A stretch of DNA of 64,000 nt from Micromonospora marina. Lineage in GTDB: Bacteria > Actinomycetota > Actinomycetes > Mycobacteriales > Micromonosporaceae. Numbering within the stretch: position 1 is the stretch's first letter; every line of letters starts with the position of its first letter. Below the pieces are notes generated by a model that was not told the origin of the DNA, searched no databases, and saw only the letters and a list, made by a program, of their open reading frames with translations. The position numbers and the translations under genes are program-made. Below, piece after piece: positions 8,035-16,097 of the stretch. Location: the NCBI RefSeq assembly GCF_900091565.1, contig NZ_FMCV01000019.1, positions 62,001-126,000 on the forward strand, in the 5' to 3' direction.

Positions 8035-8538
8035 TCAGTCGTTCAGCACCTGGGACAGCCGGTCCCGGAAACGGCGCTCGGAATCGGTCACCGCGTCGCC
8101 GCCCAGACCCAGGATGCCGCCCGTGGAGGCCGCGCCCACCACCTGCTCGGCGATGTCCACCAGCCAGTGCCGGTACGCCCCGGCCTGCCCCTCGTCCACC
8201 CGCGCGGCGAGCAACGCGGACGCCTGCCCGGCCCGGGCCAGCACGTCCTCGATCACCGCCTTCGGGTCCGGCGGCGTGATGACCGGCAGTTCCGCGCCGG
8301 TCTCCGGGTCGCCCACCCGGTCGACGACCTCACCGGCCACCGCGGCGACCAGCGGGCTGGCCGACTCACGGCCGGCGGCGATGGTCTCCAGCCCGGCGGC
8401 GTTCTCGGCCATGGTGCGGCGGGTGCCGTCGGACTCGGCGGCGGCCGCCGCGGTGAGGACCGACTGCGGCAGCCCCACAAGCAGTCCCCACTCCTCGTCG
8501 GAGACGCCGAACCGGGTGTACGCCGGCTGCTCGATCAC
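8035..8538 (-). CDS. Hypothetical protein, 167 residues
   Basis: Alanine-rich, helical, soluble protein starting at GTG 8538, beginning MIEQPAYTRFGVSDEEWGLL and containing a Gly-rich stretch (TGGILGLGGDAV) near the C-terminus. No signal peptide, membrane segment or catalytic motif is visible. Codon use matches its neighbours, so it is probably a real gene. It lies between recQ and the AraC regulator on the same strand, separated from recQ by 63 bases. I do not recognise the family. Confidence 0.75.
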   Translation of the reverse strand: MIEQPAYTRFGVSDEEWGLLVGLPQSVLTAAAAAESDGTRRTMAENAAGLETIAAGRESASPLVAAVAGEVVDRVGDPETGAELPVITPPDPKAVIEDVLARAGQASALLAARVDEGQAGAYRHWLVDIAEQVVGAASTGGILGLGGDAVTDSERRFRDRLSQVLND

Positions 8539-8601
8539 GATCAGGCCCCTTTCGCCGTGGTCGTCGTTGTCGACGGGCGCCCCCGCGGCGCCCGGGTCAG
8601 G

Positions 8602-10233
8602 CTAGTCCAGCTCCAGCAGGCCCTGTTCGGACACCACGCGCACGGACAGCGTCTTGTAGCCCACCTCGTCGAAGAGCACGGTCATCCGGTCCTCCTCGTA
8701 GCTGAGCACCAGGCCGGCGCCCCACTCCGGGTGGCGCACCTGGCTGTGCACCGGGAACGGCCCGACCGCGCCGTCAGCCGCCACACTGGTGCCCGCGTGG
8801 CAGTTGTCGCAGTGCCCGCAGACCTCGTTCATCTGCTCACCGAAGTACGCCAGCAGGGCCTGTCCCCGGCACCCGGTGGTCTCGGCGAACGCGCGCATCA
8901 TGTCGGTACGCGACCTCGTCACCGTCTGCTGCCGTTCCGCCTCGGCCAGCGCGGCGCGGCCGGACTCGGCGGCTGCCGGGGCGTACCGGGGCGCGCCGAT
9001 GCGCTGCTTGGCCCGTGGTTCGGCGGCGCCGACCTGCTCCAGCAGGGACAGGTACTGCCCCAGCTTGCGCGGACCGAGACCGGTCAGCTCGCGCAGCTCC
9101 TTGCGGTTGCGGGCCTTGCCGCGCAGTACCGCGGCGAGCTCGGTCAGTTCCTTGGCGTCGGGCAGCCCGCCGCTGAAGTAGCGCTGCAGGCCGACGTCCT
9201 CGGAACGCCACAGCAGCAGCACCCGGGACGGCGAGCCGTCGCGCCCGGCCCGGCCGATCTCCTGGAAGTAGCTGTCCGGCGAGTCGGGCAGCGCCATGTG
9301 CACCACCCAGGCGATGTTCGGCTTGTCGATGCCCATGCCGAACGCCGAGGTGGCCACCATGATCGGCACCCGGTCGGCCAGGAACGCCTCGTGCAGCTCG
9401 TGCCGGGCGGCGGTGGGCATGCCGCCGTGGTAGAACTCGGCCGGGAAGCCGGCGCCGGTGAGCCGCTCGGCCAGTTCCTCGGCCGCCCGGCGGGTCGGCA
9501 CGTAGATGATGCCGGGCCGCTCGTCGTCGCGCAGCAGCGCGAGCAGCCGCCGCCACCGGTAGTCGTCGGTCGGGCAGTGGGCCACCTCCAGGAAGAGATT
9601 CGGCCGGTCCAGCCCGGAGACCACCACCTCCGGCTCGCGCAGCCGCAGCCGGGCGATGATGTCGTCGCGTACCGGCGGGGAGGCGGTCGCGGTGAGCGCC
9701 ACCACCGGCGGCCGGCCCAGGCCGTCGATCAGGTGACCGAGCGCCAGGTAGTCCGGCCGGAAGTCGTGGCCCCACGCCGAGATGCAGTGCGCCTCGTCGA
9801 TCGCCACCAGCGCCGGCTTCAGCTCACGGACCTCGGCGAGGCGGTCCGGGTTGCTCAGCGCCTCCGGCGTGATGAACAGGAACTCCGCGCGCCCGGCGCG
9901 GATGTCCTCGATCGCCTCGGCCTGCTGGGCGGCGCTCTCGTCCGAGCTGACCCGCACCGCGCGCAGCTCCGGGCGCTGCCGTTCGTTGAGCGCGGCGATC
10001 TGGTCCTGCTGCAACGCCAGCAGCGGCGAGATCACCACCGTCGGGCCGGGGATCAGGCTGGCCGGGATCTGGTAGATCGCCGACTTGCCGGCGCCGGTGG
10101 GCAGCACCACGAGGGCGTCGCGGCGCTTCATCACGGCGCGCATGGCGGCGAGCTGGTTGGGCCGCAGCGCGGTCCAGCCGAACAGGTTCCGCGCCGCCCG
10201 GCGCAGGCTGGAGGAGTGCGTGGTCAGTTTCAT
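8602..10233 (-). CDS. recQ: RecQ-family ATP-dependent DNA helicase
   Basis: 543 residues from ATG 10233 (an in-frame TTG precedes it). Helicase motif I LPTGAGKS has Lys50, motif II is DEAH at 146-149 followed by the RecQ aromatic-rich loop (CISAWGHDFRPDY), and motif VI is QEIGRAGRDG. A four-cysteine zinc-binding region (CRGQALLAYFGEQMNEVC then GHCDNC) follows. After this is about 60 residues resembling a short beta-rich tail instead of an HRDC domain, so this is a shorter RecQ than the E. coli type. It unwinds DNA 3' to 5' in recombination and repair. Confidence 0.93.
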   Translation of the reverse strand: MKLTTHSSSLRRAARNLFGWTALRPNQLAAMRAVMKRRDALVVLPTGAGKSAIYQIPASLIPGPTVVISPLLALQQDQIAALNERQRPELRAVRVSSDESAAQQAEAIEDIRAGRAEFLFITPEALSNPDRLAEVRELKPALVAIDEAHCISAWGHDFRPDYLALGHLIDGLGRPPVVALTATASPPVRDDIIARLRLREPEVVVSGLDRPNLFLEVAHCPTDDYRWRRLLALLRDDERPGIIYVPTRRAAEELAERLTGAGFPAEFYHGGMPTAARHELHEAFLADRVPIMVATSAFGMGIDKPNIAWVVHMALPDSPDSYFQEIGRAGRDGSPSRVLLLWRSEDVGLQRYFSGGLPDAKELTELAAVLRGKARNRKELRELTGLGPRKLGQYLSLLEQVGAAEPRAKQRIGAPRYAPAAAESGRAALAEAERQQTVTRSRTDMMRAFAETTGCRGQALLAYFGEQMNEVCGHCDNCHAGTSVAADGAVGPFPVHSQVRHPEWGAGLVLSYEEDRMTVLFDEVGYKTLSVRVVSEQGLLELD

Positions 10234-10283
10234 CAAGCGCCTCAGCTACCCCCGGTGATCCCGCGCGAAACCGTCCTGCCCCG

Positions 10284-11234
10284 TCACCGGAGCCGGGGCA
10301 GGACCTCGAGCCGGTACAGGTCGAACAGGCCCTGCCAGTGCGGGCCGGTGTTCGCCACGTAGACCTCGTCGAAGCCGGCCTTGGCGTACTCGTCGATCAT
10401 CGCCAGGTGGGCGTCGGGGTCCCGGCCGCAGACGAACGCCTCCCGTACCTGCTCCGGCCGGACCAGCTCGGCGGCCTGCTCGAAGTGCCGGGGGGAGGGG
10501 AGCACCTGGGACAGTTCGCCCGGGACGCCCGCGTTGGGCCAGCGCTCGTACGCGATCCGCGCGCCCTCGTCGGCGGTGTCGGCGTACGCGGCCTTGAAGC
10601 CGCCCTGGCACGGCTTGTCGCCGCCGCCGGACTCGCGGAACCGGCGCACCATGCCGGCGTCCGGCATGGTGCTGACGTAGCCGTCGCCGATCCGGCCGGC
10701 CAGCTCGATCGACTTCGGGCCGAACCCGGAGACGTAGATCGGCGGGGGCGTGTCCGGCCGGGTGTAGATCCGGGCGTGCTCGACTGTGTAGTGCTTGCCG
10801 TGGTGGTTGACGAACCCGCCGCGCCACAGCTCGCGGATCACCTCCACCGCTTCCTCAAGCATCTCCAGTCGCACGTCGGTCTGCGGCCAGGCGTCGCCGA
10901 AGATGTGCTCGTTGAGCGCCTCGCCGGTGCCCACGCCGAGCACGAACCGGCCCTCGTGCAGGACCGCGCTGGTGGCCGCGGCCTGCGCGATGACGGCCGG
11001 GTGGATGCGCATGGTCGGGCAGGTGACAGCAGTGGTCACCGGCAGCCGGCAGACCTGGCTGAGCGCGCCGATGGTGGACCAGACGAACGGGCTCTGACCC
11101 TGCGCGTCGACCCACGGGTGGTAGTGGTCGGAGATCCACAGTGCCTCGAAGCCGGCCTGCTCGGCGCCGCGCGCCTGGGCCAGCAGTTCCGCCGGGGTGT
11201 ACTCCTCGCTGGACAGGAAGTAGCCGATCTTCAT
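10284..11234 (-). CDS. F420-dependent LLM-class oxidoreductase
   Basis: 316 residues starting MKIGYFLSSEEYTPAELLAQ at ATG 11234. It has the luciferase-like TIM barrel signatures WISDHYHPW, VTCPTMRIHP, GTGEALNEHIFG and YVSGFGPKSIELAGRIGDG, matching the actinobacterial TIGR03557 group of coenzyme-F420 enzymes related to F420-dependent glucose-6-phosphate dehydrogenase. It probably reduces or oxidises a small substrate with F420; the substrate is unknown. The longer frame upstream of ATG 11234 lacks family character. Confidence 0.9.
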   Translation of the reverse strand: MKIGYFLSSEEYTPAELLAQARGAEQAGFEALWISDHYHPWVDAQGQSPFVWSTIGALSQVCRLPVTTAVTCPTMRIHPAVIAQAAATSAVLHEGRFVLGVGTGEALNEHIFGDAWPQTDVRLEMLEEAVEVIRELWRGGFVNHHGKHYTVEHARIYTRPDTPPPIYVSGFGPKSIELAGRIGDGYVSTMPDAGMVRRFRESGGGDKPCQGGFKAAYADTADEGARIAYERWPNAGVPGELSQVLPSPRHFEQAAELVRPEQVREAFVCGRDPDAHLAMIDEYAKAGFDEVYVANTGPHWQGLFDLYRLEVLPRLR

Positions 11235-11351
11235 TGGTGTGTGCCCTCTCCGCCGTGACCGGCGGGGTGCGCCGGTGACCGGACGGCTCTGTCGCGTCCG
11301 GACACGGCAAGCCCTACCCCCGGCGGCGGGCTCCAACCCGGGGGCGCGGGA

Positions 11352-11474
11352 TCAGCGCCGGAACATGGCCCGGATCGCGATCAGCAGGAACAGGCCGCCG
11401 ACCACCAGGCCGAGCAGGCGCACGCCGGGTATGTCGGCGGCGCTGGTGGCGTCGGCGAGCGGCAGAGCGGACAT
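11352..11474 (-). CDS. Small membrane protein, 40 residues
   Basis: An ATG at 11474 opens a 40-residue frame: a short polar N-terminus, then one hydrophobic helix (GVRLLGLVVGGLFLLIAIRA, residues 17-36) and a positively charged end MFRR, which predicts a single membrane span with a cytoplasmic C-terminus. The ribosome-binding GGGAG upstream lies inside a perfect hairpin (11475-11490). It is transcribed away from the hexosaminidase gene. No named family; coding is supported by codon use, the hydrophobic segment and the RBS. Confidence 0.65.
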   Translation of the reverse strand: MSALPLADATSAADIPGVRLLGLVVGGLFLLIAIRAMFRR

Positions 11475-11490
11475 GTGGGAACTCTCCCAC
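11475..11490 (-). promoter_or_regulatory. Hairpin covering the ribosome-binding site of the 40-residue membrane protein
   Basis: GTGGGA and TCCCAC form a perfect six-base stem with the loop ACTC directly against the start codon. On the coding strand the stem contains the GGGAG ribosome-binding sequence, so folding would limit initiation. Confidence 0.4.
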
Positions 11491-11550
11491 GGCCTGCCGC
11501 CGGACGCCACCGGCTAACAGTAAGGATTGTTGACTATTTAGCTGCGCGGT

Positions 11551-13113
11551 GTGACCATGTCAGCACCCGCCGGCCCCGGCGGGTCCGTGGGGGAGACGGG
11601 GGTACGACAGCAGATGAGCGAGCGGACCGTGGGATCGACCGGAGACCTGGCGGCGCTCGCCGCCGCCGTCCTGCAACCGGGGTTCGTCGGCACCACACCG
11701 CCGCCCTGGGTGTGCCGCTGGCTCGGCGAGGGCCTCGGCTCGGTCGTCCTGTTCGCCCGCAACGTCGTCGACCACGACCAGGTCGCCACGCTCACCGCGA
11801 ACCTGCGCGCCGAGCGGCCCGACGTCATCGTGGCGATCGACGAGGAAGCCGGCGACGTCACCCGGATCGAGTCCGCCCGCGGCAGCTCCCGCCCCGGCAA
11901 CTACGCCCTCGGCGCGGTGGACGACCCGGCGCTGACCGAGGAGGTCGCCCGCGACCTCGGCGCCGAACTCGCGACCGTCGGCGTGACGCTGGACTACGCC
12001 CCGGACGCCGACGTCAACTCCAACCCGGCCAACCCGGTCATCGGGGTGCGCTCCTTCGGCGCCGACCCGGACCTGGTCGCCCGGCACACCGCCGCCTGGG
12101 TACGCGGCCTGCAGTCCGGCGGCGTCGCCGCCTGCGCCAAGCACTTCCCCGGGCACGGCGACACCCGGGTCGACTCGCACCACGACCTGCCCCGCATCGG
12201 CGGCGACCGGGCCCGCCTCGACGCGGTCGAGCTGGCCCCGTTCCGTGCCGCCGTGGCCGCCGGGGCGCAGGCGGTGATGACCGGTCACCTGCTGGTGCCG
12301 GCCCTGGACCCGGAACTGCCCGCCACGCTCAGCCCACGCGTGCTCGGCGGCCTGCTGCGCGAGGAGATGGGCTTCGGCGGCGTGGTGGTCACCGACGCGG
12401 TGGAGATGCGCGCGGTGGCCGACCGGTACGGCTTCACCGGCGCCGCGGTGCGCGCGCTCGTGGCCGGCGCCGACGCGATCTGCGTCGGCGGGGAACGGGC
12501 CACCGAGGCCGACGCCCGCGAGCTGCGCGACGCGATCGTCGCGGCGGTGATCAGCGGGGAACTGCCTGAGGAACGGCTCGCCGAGGCGGCGAAGCGCGTC
12601 GGTCAGCTCGCCGCGTGGAGCGTCGCCGCCCGCGCCCGCCGGGCCACCGGCACGCCGCCCGCGAACGGCTCACCGGTCGGGCTCGCCGCCGCCCGCCGCG
12701 CGGTCCGGATCACCGGCGACGCCGGGCTGCTGCCACTGACCGGGCCGGCCCACGTGGTGGAGTTCGCGCCCCCGCGCAACATCGCCATCGGCGAGGAGAC
12801 ACCGTGGGGCATCGCCGCGCCCCTGGCCCACCTGGCGCCCGGCACCACCACCGCCCGCTACGCCGCCGACGCCGTACCGGCCGACCCGGGCGCGGCGCCC
12901 GCCGGCCGGCCGCTGGTGCTCGTGGTGCGCGACCTGCACCGCCACGACTGGATGCGGGACGCGGTGCGCCGGGCGCTCGCCGCCCGCCCCGACGCGGTGG
13001 TGGTCGAGATGGGCGTGCCCGAACTGGTCACCGGCGCGGTGCACCTGGCCACCCACGGCGCCACCGCCGCCGCGGCGCGGGCCGCCGCCGAGATGCTGAC
13101 CGGGGCACGCTGA
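11551..13113 (+). CDS. nagZ: Glycoside hydrolase family 3, beta-N-acetylhexosaminidase-like
   Basis: 520 residues from GTG 11551; an in-frame ATG at 11614 (MSERTVGS) is a credible shorter start. The barrel contains KHFPGHGDT (about 197-205), the NagZ hallmark with the His of the catalytic dyad, and the nucleophile region GGVVVTDAVEM with Asp282. The family cleaves terminal beta-N-acetylglucosamine from peptidoglycan fragments in cell-wall recycling. About 150 C-terminal residues form an added domain seen in actinobacterial members. No signal peptide is visible, so it is probably cytoplasmic. An AT-rich stretch (11517-11541) upstream marks the promoter region shared with the divergent small membrane gene. 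Confidence 0.87.
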   Translation: MTMSAPAGPGGSVGETGVRQQMSERTVGSTGDLAALAAAVLQPGFVGTTPPPWVCRWLGEGLGSVVLFARNVVDHDQVATLTANLRAERPDVIVAIDEEAGDVTRIESARGSSRPGNYALGAVDDPALTEEVARDLGAELATVGVTLDYAPDADVNSNPANPVIGVRSFGADPDLVARHTAAWVRGLQSGGVAACAKHFPGHGDTRVDSHHDLPRIGGDRARLDAVELAPFRAAVAAGAQAVMTGHLLVPALDPELPATLSPRVLGGLLREEMGFGGVVVTDAVEMRAVADRYGFTGAAVRALVAGADAICVGGERATEADARELRDAIVAAVISGELPEERLAEAAKRVGQLAAWSVAARARRATGTPPANGSPVGLAAARRAVRITGDAGLLPLTGPAHVVEFAPPRNIAIGEETPWGIAAPLAHLAPGTTTARYAADAVPADPGAAPAGRPLVLVVRDLHRHDWMRDAVRRALAARPDAVVVEMGVPELVTGAVHLATHGATAAAARAAAEMLTGAR

Positions 13114-13115
13114 CT

Positions 13116-13156
13116 CCCGGCCCGGCCGGGCGGGAAGGCCCCCCGGCCGGGCCGGG
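13116..13156. terminator. Bidirectional terminator hairpin
   Basis: Arms 13116-13130 and 13142-13156 pair perfectly over 15 bp with an 11-base loop, between the convergent hexosaminidase and GNAT genes. There is no T-tract, as is usual in this kind of genome. Confidence 0.75.
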
Positions 13157-13158
13157 CC

Positions 13159-13446
13159 TCACGGCTCGCCGGCCACCAGGTCGGCGTACTCCGGGTGGCG
13201 CTCGATGAACGAGGCCACGAACGTGCACTGCGGCACCACCCGGCCGCCCCGGGCGCGGACCTGGTCCAGCGCGCCCCGGACCAGCGCCGCGCCGACGCCC
13301 TGACCCTGGAACCGGTCGTCGACCTCGGTGTGCGTGAAGACGAGCGTCTCGCCCCGGGGCGCGTACGCGGCGAACCCGGCCAGCGCGTCGTCCACCAGGA
13401 TCTCGAAGCGGCGCTCGGCGGTGTTCTCCTCGACCAGAAAGCTCAC
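13159..13446 (-). CDS. GNAT-type acetyltransferase, YjdJ-like small form
   Basis: 95 residues from GTG 13446, which overlaps the stop of the upstream aminotransferase-like gene (GTGA). Residues in TEVDDRFQGQGVGAALV match the acetyl-CoA loop (Q-G-x-G-x-A) of the small single-domain GNAT_acetyltr_2 proteins, and VVPQCTFVASFIERHPEY is the conserved C-terminal part with the Cys typical of this group. The acceptor is unknown. Coupling to the PLP enzyme suggests joint expression. Confidence 0.87.
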   Translation of the reverse strand: MSFLVEENTAERRFEILVDDALAGFAAYAPRGETLVFTHTEVDDRFQGQGVGAALVRGALDQVRARGGRVVPQCTFVASFIERHPEYADLVAGEP

Positions 13447-14669
13447 CGGACCATTCTCCCTCCGGGCCCGGCCAGCCGGTCCAGTTCGGCCAGCAGCCGG
13501 TCCACCTCGTCGACCGTGTTGTAGTGGTAGACACTGGCCCGCACGGCGCCGCCGCTGCCCCGCAGGCCCATGCCCTCGAAGTACTCGTAGGCGTAGTAGT
13601 CGCCGTGCGACAGGCACAGCCCCGCCTCGCCCAGCGCCTCCGCCGTCCGCGCCGGGGTCAGGCCGGCCACCCGGAACGACACCGTCGGGCAGCGCCGGGC
13701 CGGTGCGCCGTACACGGTCACGAACGACCTGTCGGCGAGCCCGGCGAGCAACCGGTCGAAGACCGCCTCCTCGTGCGCCTGCGCGGCGGCCAGCCCGGCG
13801 CGCACCCGCTCGCGCCGGTCGCCGGTCGCCGCCGGGTCCAGAGCGGCCAGATGGTCCACCGCGGCGGTCACGCCGGCCAGCAGCGGGAAGCTCGGCGTGC
13901 CGTACTCGAACCGGTCCGGCACACCGTCGGCGGAGGGGACCAGCTTCGCCGGGCGCAGGGCCGCCCAGCGCGCCGGGTCGGCGACCATCGCCGCCAGGTG
14001 CGGACCGGACCACTTGTACGCGCTCGTCACCAGGAAGTCCGCGCCGAGCGAGGCCAGGTCGGTCGGGCCGTGCGGCACCGAGTGCACGCCGTCCACGCAG
14101 ACCAGCGCGCCGGCGGCGTGCGCGGTCTTGGCGATCGCCGCCACGTCCGGCACGGTGCCGATCGCGTTGCTGCCGGCGGTCACCGCCACCAGCCGGGTGC
14201 GCTCGGTGACCAGGTCGGCGTACTGGCCGGGGGGCAGCTCACCGGTCGCCGGGTCGAACCCGGCCCAGCGCACGGTGGCGCCGGCCGCCTGCGCGGCCTG
14301 CACCCACGGGCGGACGTTCGCGTCGTGGTCCAGCCGGGAGACCACCACCTCGTCGCCCGGACGCCAGCCGGCGCCGAGCGTCCGGGCCAGCGTGTAGGTC
14401 AGCGCGGTGGCGCTCGGCCCGAGCACCACGCCGGACGGCTGCGCGTCGAGCAGGTCGGCCACGGCGGCCCGCGCCCCCGCGACCAGATCCAGCGCCCGGC
14501 GGCCGGGCCGGAAGGCGGTGCTGCGGTTGCCCGTCGCGGCGCGCATCGCCCCGGCCACCGCCTCGACGACAGCTTCGGCGGTCTGGGTGCCCCCGGCGCC
14601 GTCGAAGTGGGCGAAACCCTCGCCCAGGGCAGGGTAGGCGGCCCGGACCCGGGCGACGTCGAAAGCCAT
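13443..14669 (-). CDS. Cysteine desulfurase-like class V aminotransferase
   Basis: 408 residues beginning MAFDVARVRAAYPALGEGFA. It is a fold-type I PLP enzyme with the lysine motif SAYKWSGPH (Lys219) and the cofactor Asp-His region CVDGVHSVPHG. The layout matches the VC1184/TIGR01976 subgroup of cysteine desulfurase family proteins rather than housekeeping IscS or SufS; the mobile catalytic-Cys loop of IscS is not obvious. The true reaction is uncertain. It is followed without a gap by the GNAT gene. Confidence 0.85.
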   Translation of the reverse strand: MAFDVARVRAAYPALGEGFAHFDGAGGTQTAEAVVEAVAGAMRAATGNRSTAFRPGRRALDLVAGARAAVADLLDAQPSGVVLGPSATALTYTLARTLGAGWRPGDEVVVSRLDHDANVRPWVQAAQAAGATVRWAGFDPATGELPPGQYADLVTERTRLVAVTAGSNAIGTVPDVAAIAKTAHAAGALVCVDGVHSVPHGPTDLASLGADFLVTSAYKWSGPHLAAMVADPARWAALRPAKLVPSADGVPDRFEYGTPSFPLLAGVTAAVDHLAALDPAATGDRRERVRAGLAAAQAHEEAVFDRLLAGLADRSFVTVYGAPARRCPTVSFRVAGLTPARTAEALGEAGLCLSHGDYYAYEYFEGMGLRGSGGAVRASVYHYNTVDEVDRLLAELDRLAGPGGRMVR

Positions 14670-14756
14670 TCCGGCACCCTAGCGCGCACCCCGGACACCC
14701 CGCCCGGCGTGGCCGCCGGCCCGCCCGCCCGCGCGGGCGCGGTGGCGCACGCCGCC

Positions 14757-14762
14757 TATCCT
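14757..14762 (+). promoter_or_regulatory. -10 box of a probable leaderless transcript (lipoprotein gene)
   Basis: TATCCT lies seven bases before the GTG at 14770 and there is no ribosome-binding sequence between, which is the arrangement of actinobacterial leaderless mRNAs. Confidence 0.45.
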
Positions 14763-14769
14763 TGGGCGG

Positions 14770-15129
14770 GTGACGATCCGACGCGCCACCTCCGTCCCCG
14801 CCCGCCGCGCCGCCGGTCTGCTCGCCGGCCTCGCCCTCGGCGCCGCACTGCTCGCCGGATGCAGCTCCGAAGGTGCCGAGACCGACTGCGGCCTCGACGC
14901 CTGCACGGTCACCTTCGACCGCGGCGTGGAGGCCAGTGCCCGGATCCTCGGCATCGAGGCGAAGCTGATCGGCGCCGACGGCGACCAGGTCACCGTCGAG
15001 GTCGCCGGGGAGCAGCTCTCGCTCACCGTCGGCCAGCAGGCCACCGAGGTCGCCGGCTTCCAGGTCAGCCTGGACAGCGTCACCGAGCAGCAGGTCGTGG
15101 TCCGGGTCGCCCGCGACCTCAACGGCTGA
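14770..15129 (+). CDS. Small lipoprotein, unknown function
   Basis: 119 residues with a type II signal peptide: basic start (MTIRRATSVPARRAAG), hydrophobic core and lipobox LLAGC, Cys at about residue 34. The mature part contains two further Cys in CGLDACTV, which could form a disulfide, and a beta-rich sequence rich in Val and Thr. It should be anchored to the outer face of the cytoplasmic membrane. No family is recognised. It precedes a DUF1206 membrane protein with a 69-base gap. Confidence 0.8.
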   Translation: MTIRRATSVPARRAAGLLAGLALGAALLAGCSSEGAETDCGLDACTVTFDRGVEASARILGIEAKLIGADGDQVTVEVAGEQLSLTVGQQATEVAGFQVSLDSVTEQQVVVRVARDLNG

Positions 15130-15198
15130 TCCGTTTCGGCCGTCCCGCCCGGCGGGTGGAGACGTTTGGAAATCCGCCCGCCGGGAGACTGAGGGCTC

Positions 15199-16020
15199 AT
15201 GTCTCTCACCCGGAATGCCGGAGCCACCGCCGCCCAGGCTCGTAACAGCCGGTGGCTCGAACTGTTGACCCGTGCCGGATTCATCGGATACGGGGTGGTG
15301 CACCTCCTCTTCGCCTGGCTGGCGCTGCAGATCGCCTTCGGTAACTCGGGCGAGGAGGGGAACCAGAACGGCGCGCTGCGCACCCTCGGCGAACAGCCGC
15401 TCGGGAAGTTCGTCCTGATCGCGGTGGCGGTCGGCCTGTTCGCCATGGCGATCTGGCAGGCCTTCGAGGCAGCGATCGGCCACGTGTCCAAGACCGGCAA
15501 GGAACGGATCTTCGAGCGGATCGCCTCGGTGGTCCGGGTCGTCGTCTTCGTCTGGCTGGGCTGGACCGCGATCAGGGTGGTCCAGGACGCCAGCGCCAAC
15601 GCCTCGAACCGGCAGGAGCAGCTCTCCGAGAGGCTGATGGCCTCCGACGGCGGCCGCTGGCTCGTCGCACTGGCCGGACTGGTGCTCGCCGCGGTCGGCG
15701 TCGGCATGGTGATCTACGGCCTGAAGAAGAAGTTCGAGCGCAACCTCAAGACCGGCGAGATGAGCCCGAAGACCCGGCAGCTCACCCGCCGCCTCGGCAC
15801 GGCCGGGTACGCCGCCCGGGGTTCCGTGTTCGCCATCACCGGCCTGCTGATCGTGGTCGCCGCGGTGAACTACGACCCGGAGAAGGCGCGTGGCCTGGAC
15901 GCCGCCCTGCGGACGCTGCGCGACCAGCCGTACGGGCCGTGGCTGCTGGCGGTCATGGCGCTCGGCATCGCCGCGTTCGGCGTCTACTGCTTCTTCCAGT
16001 CCCGTTACCGCAAGGTCTGA
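15199..16020 (+). CDS. DUF1206 integral membrane protein
   Basis: 273 residues with six hydrophobic segments arranged as three two-helix repeats (first near residues 24-48 and 69-90, second near 108-125 and 150-170, third near 200-220 and 245-268). Each repeat begins with a G-Y/A-x-x-RG-like motif (TRAGFIGYGVVH; TAGYAARGSVFAITG). This is the DUF1206 pattern. Function is unknown. It is followed 77 bases later by an MscS-type channel. Confidence 0.88.
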   Translation: MSLTRNAGATAAQARNSRWLELLTRAGFIGYGVVHLLFAWLALQIAFGNSGEEGNQNGALRTLGEQPLGKFVLIAVAVGLFAMAIWQAFEAAIGHVSKTGKERIFERIASVVRVVVFVWLGWTAIRVVQDASANASNRQEQLSERLMASDGGRWLVALAGLVLAAVGVGMVIYGLKKKFERNLKTGEMSPKTRQLTRRLGTAGYAARGSVFAITGLLIVVAAVNYDPEKARGLDAALRTLRDQPYGPWLLAVMALGIAAFGVYCFFQSRYRKV

Positions 16021-16097
16021 TCCTGGTCGATACCCGGGCAGCCGGGCACGATTGGGCCTTTGCCCGATTGCCGCCCGGGCGGGAGGAGAGAGAGTTC

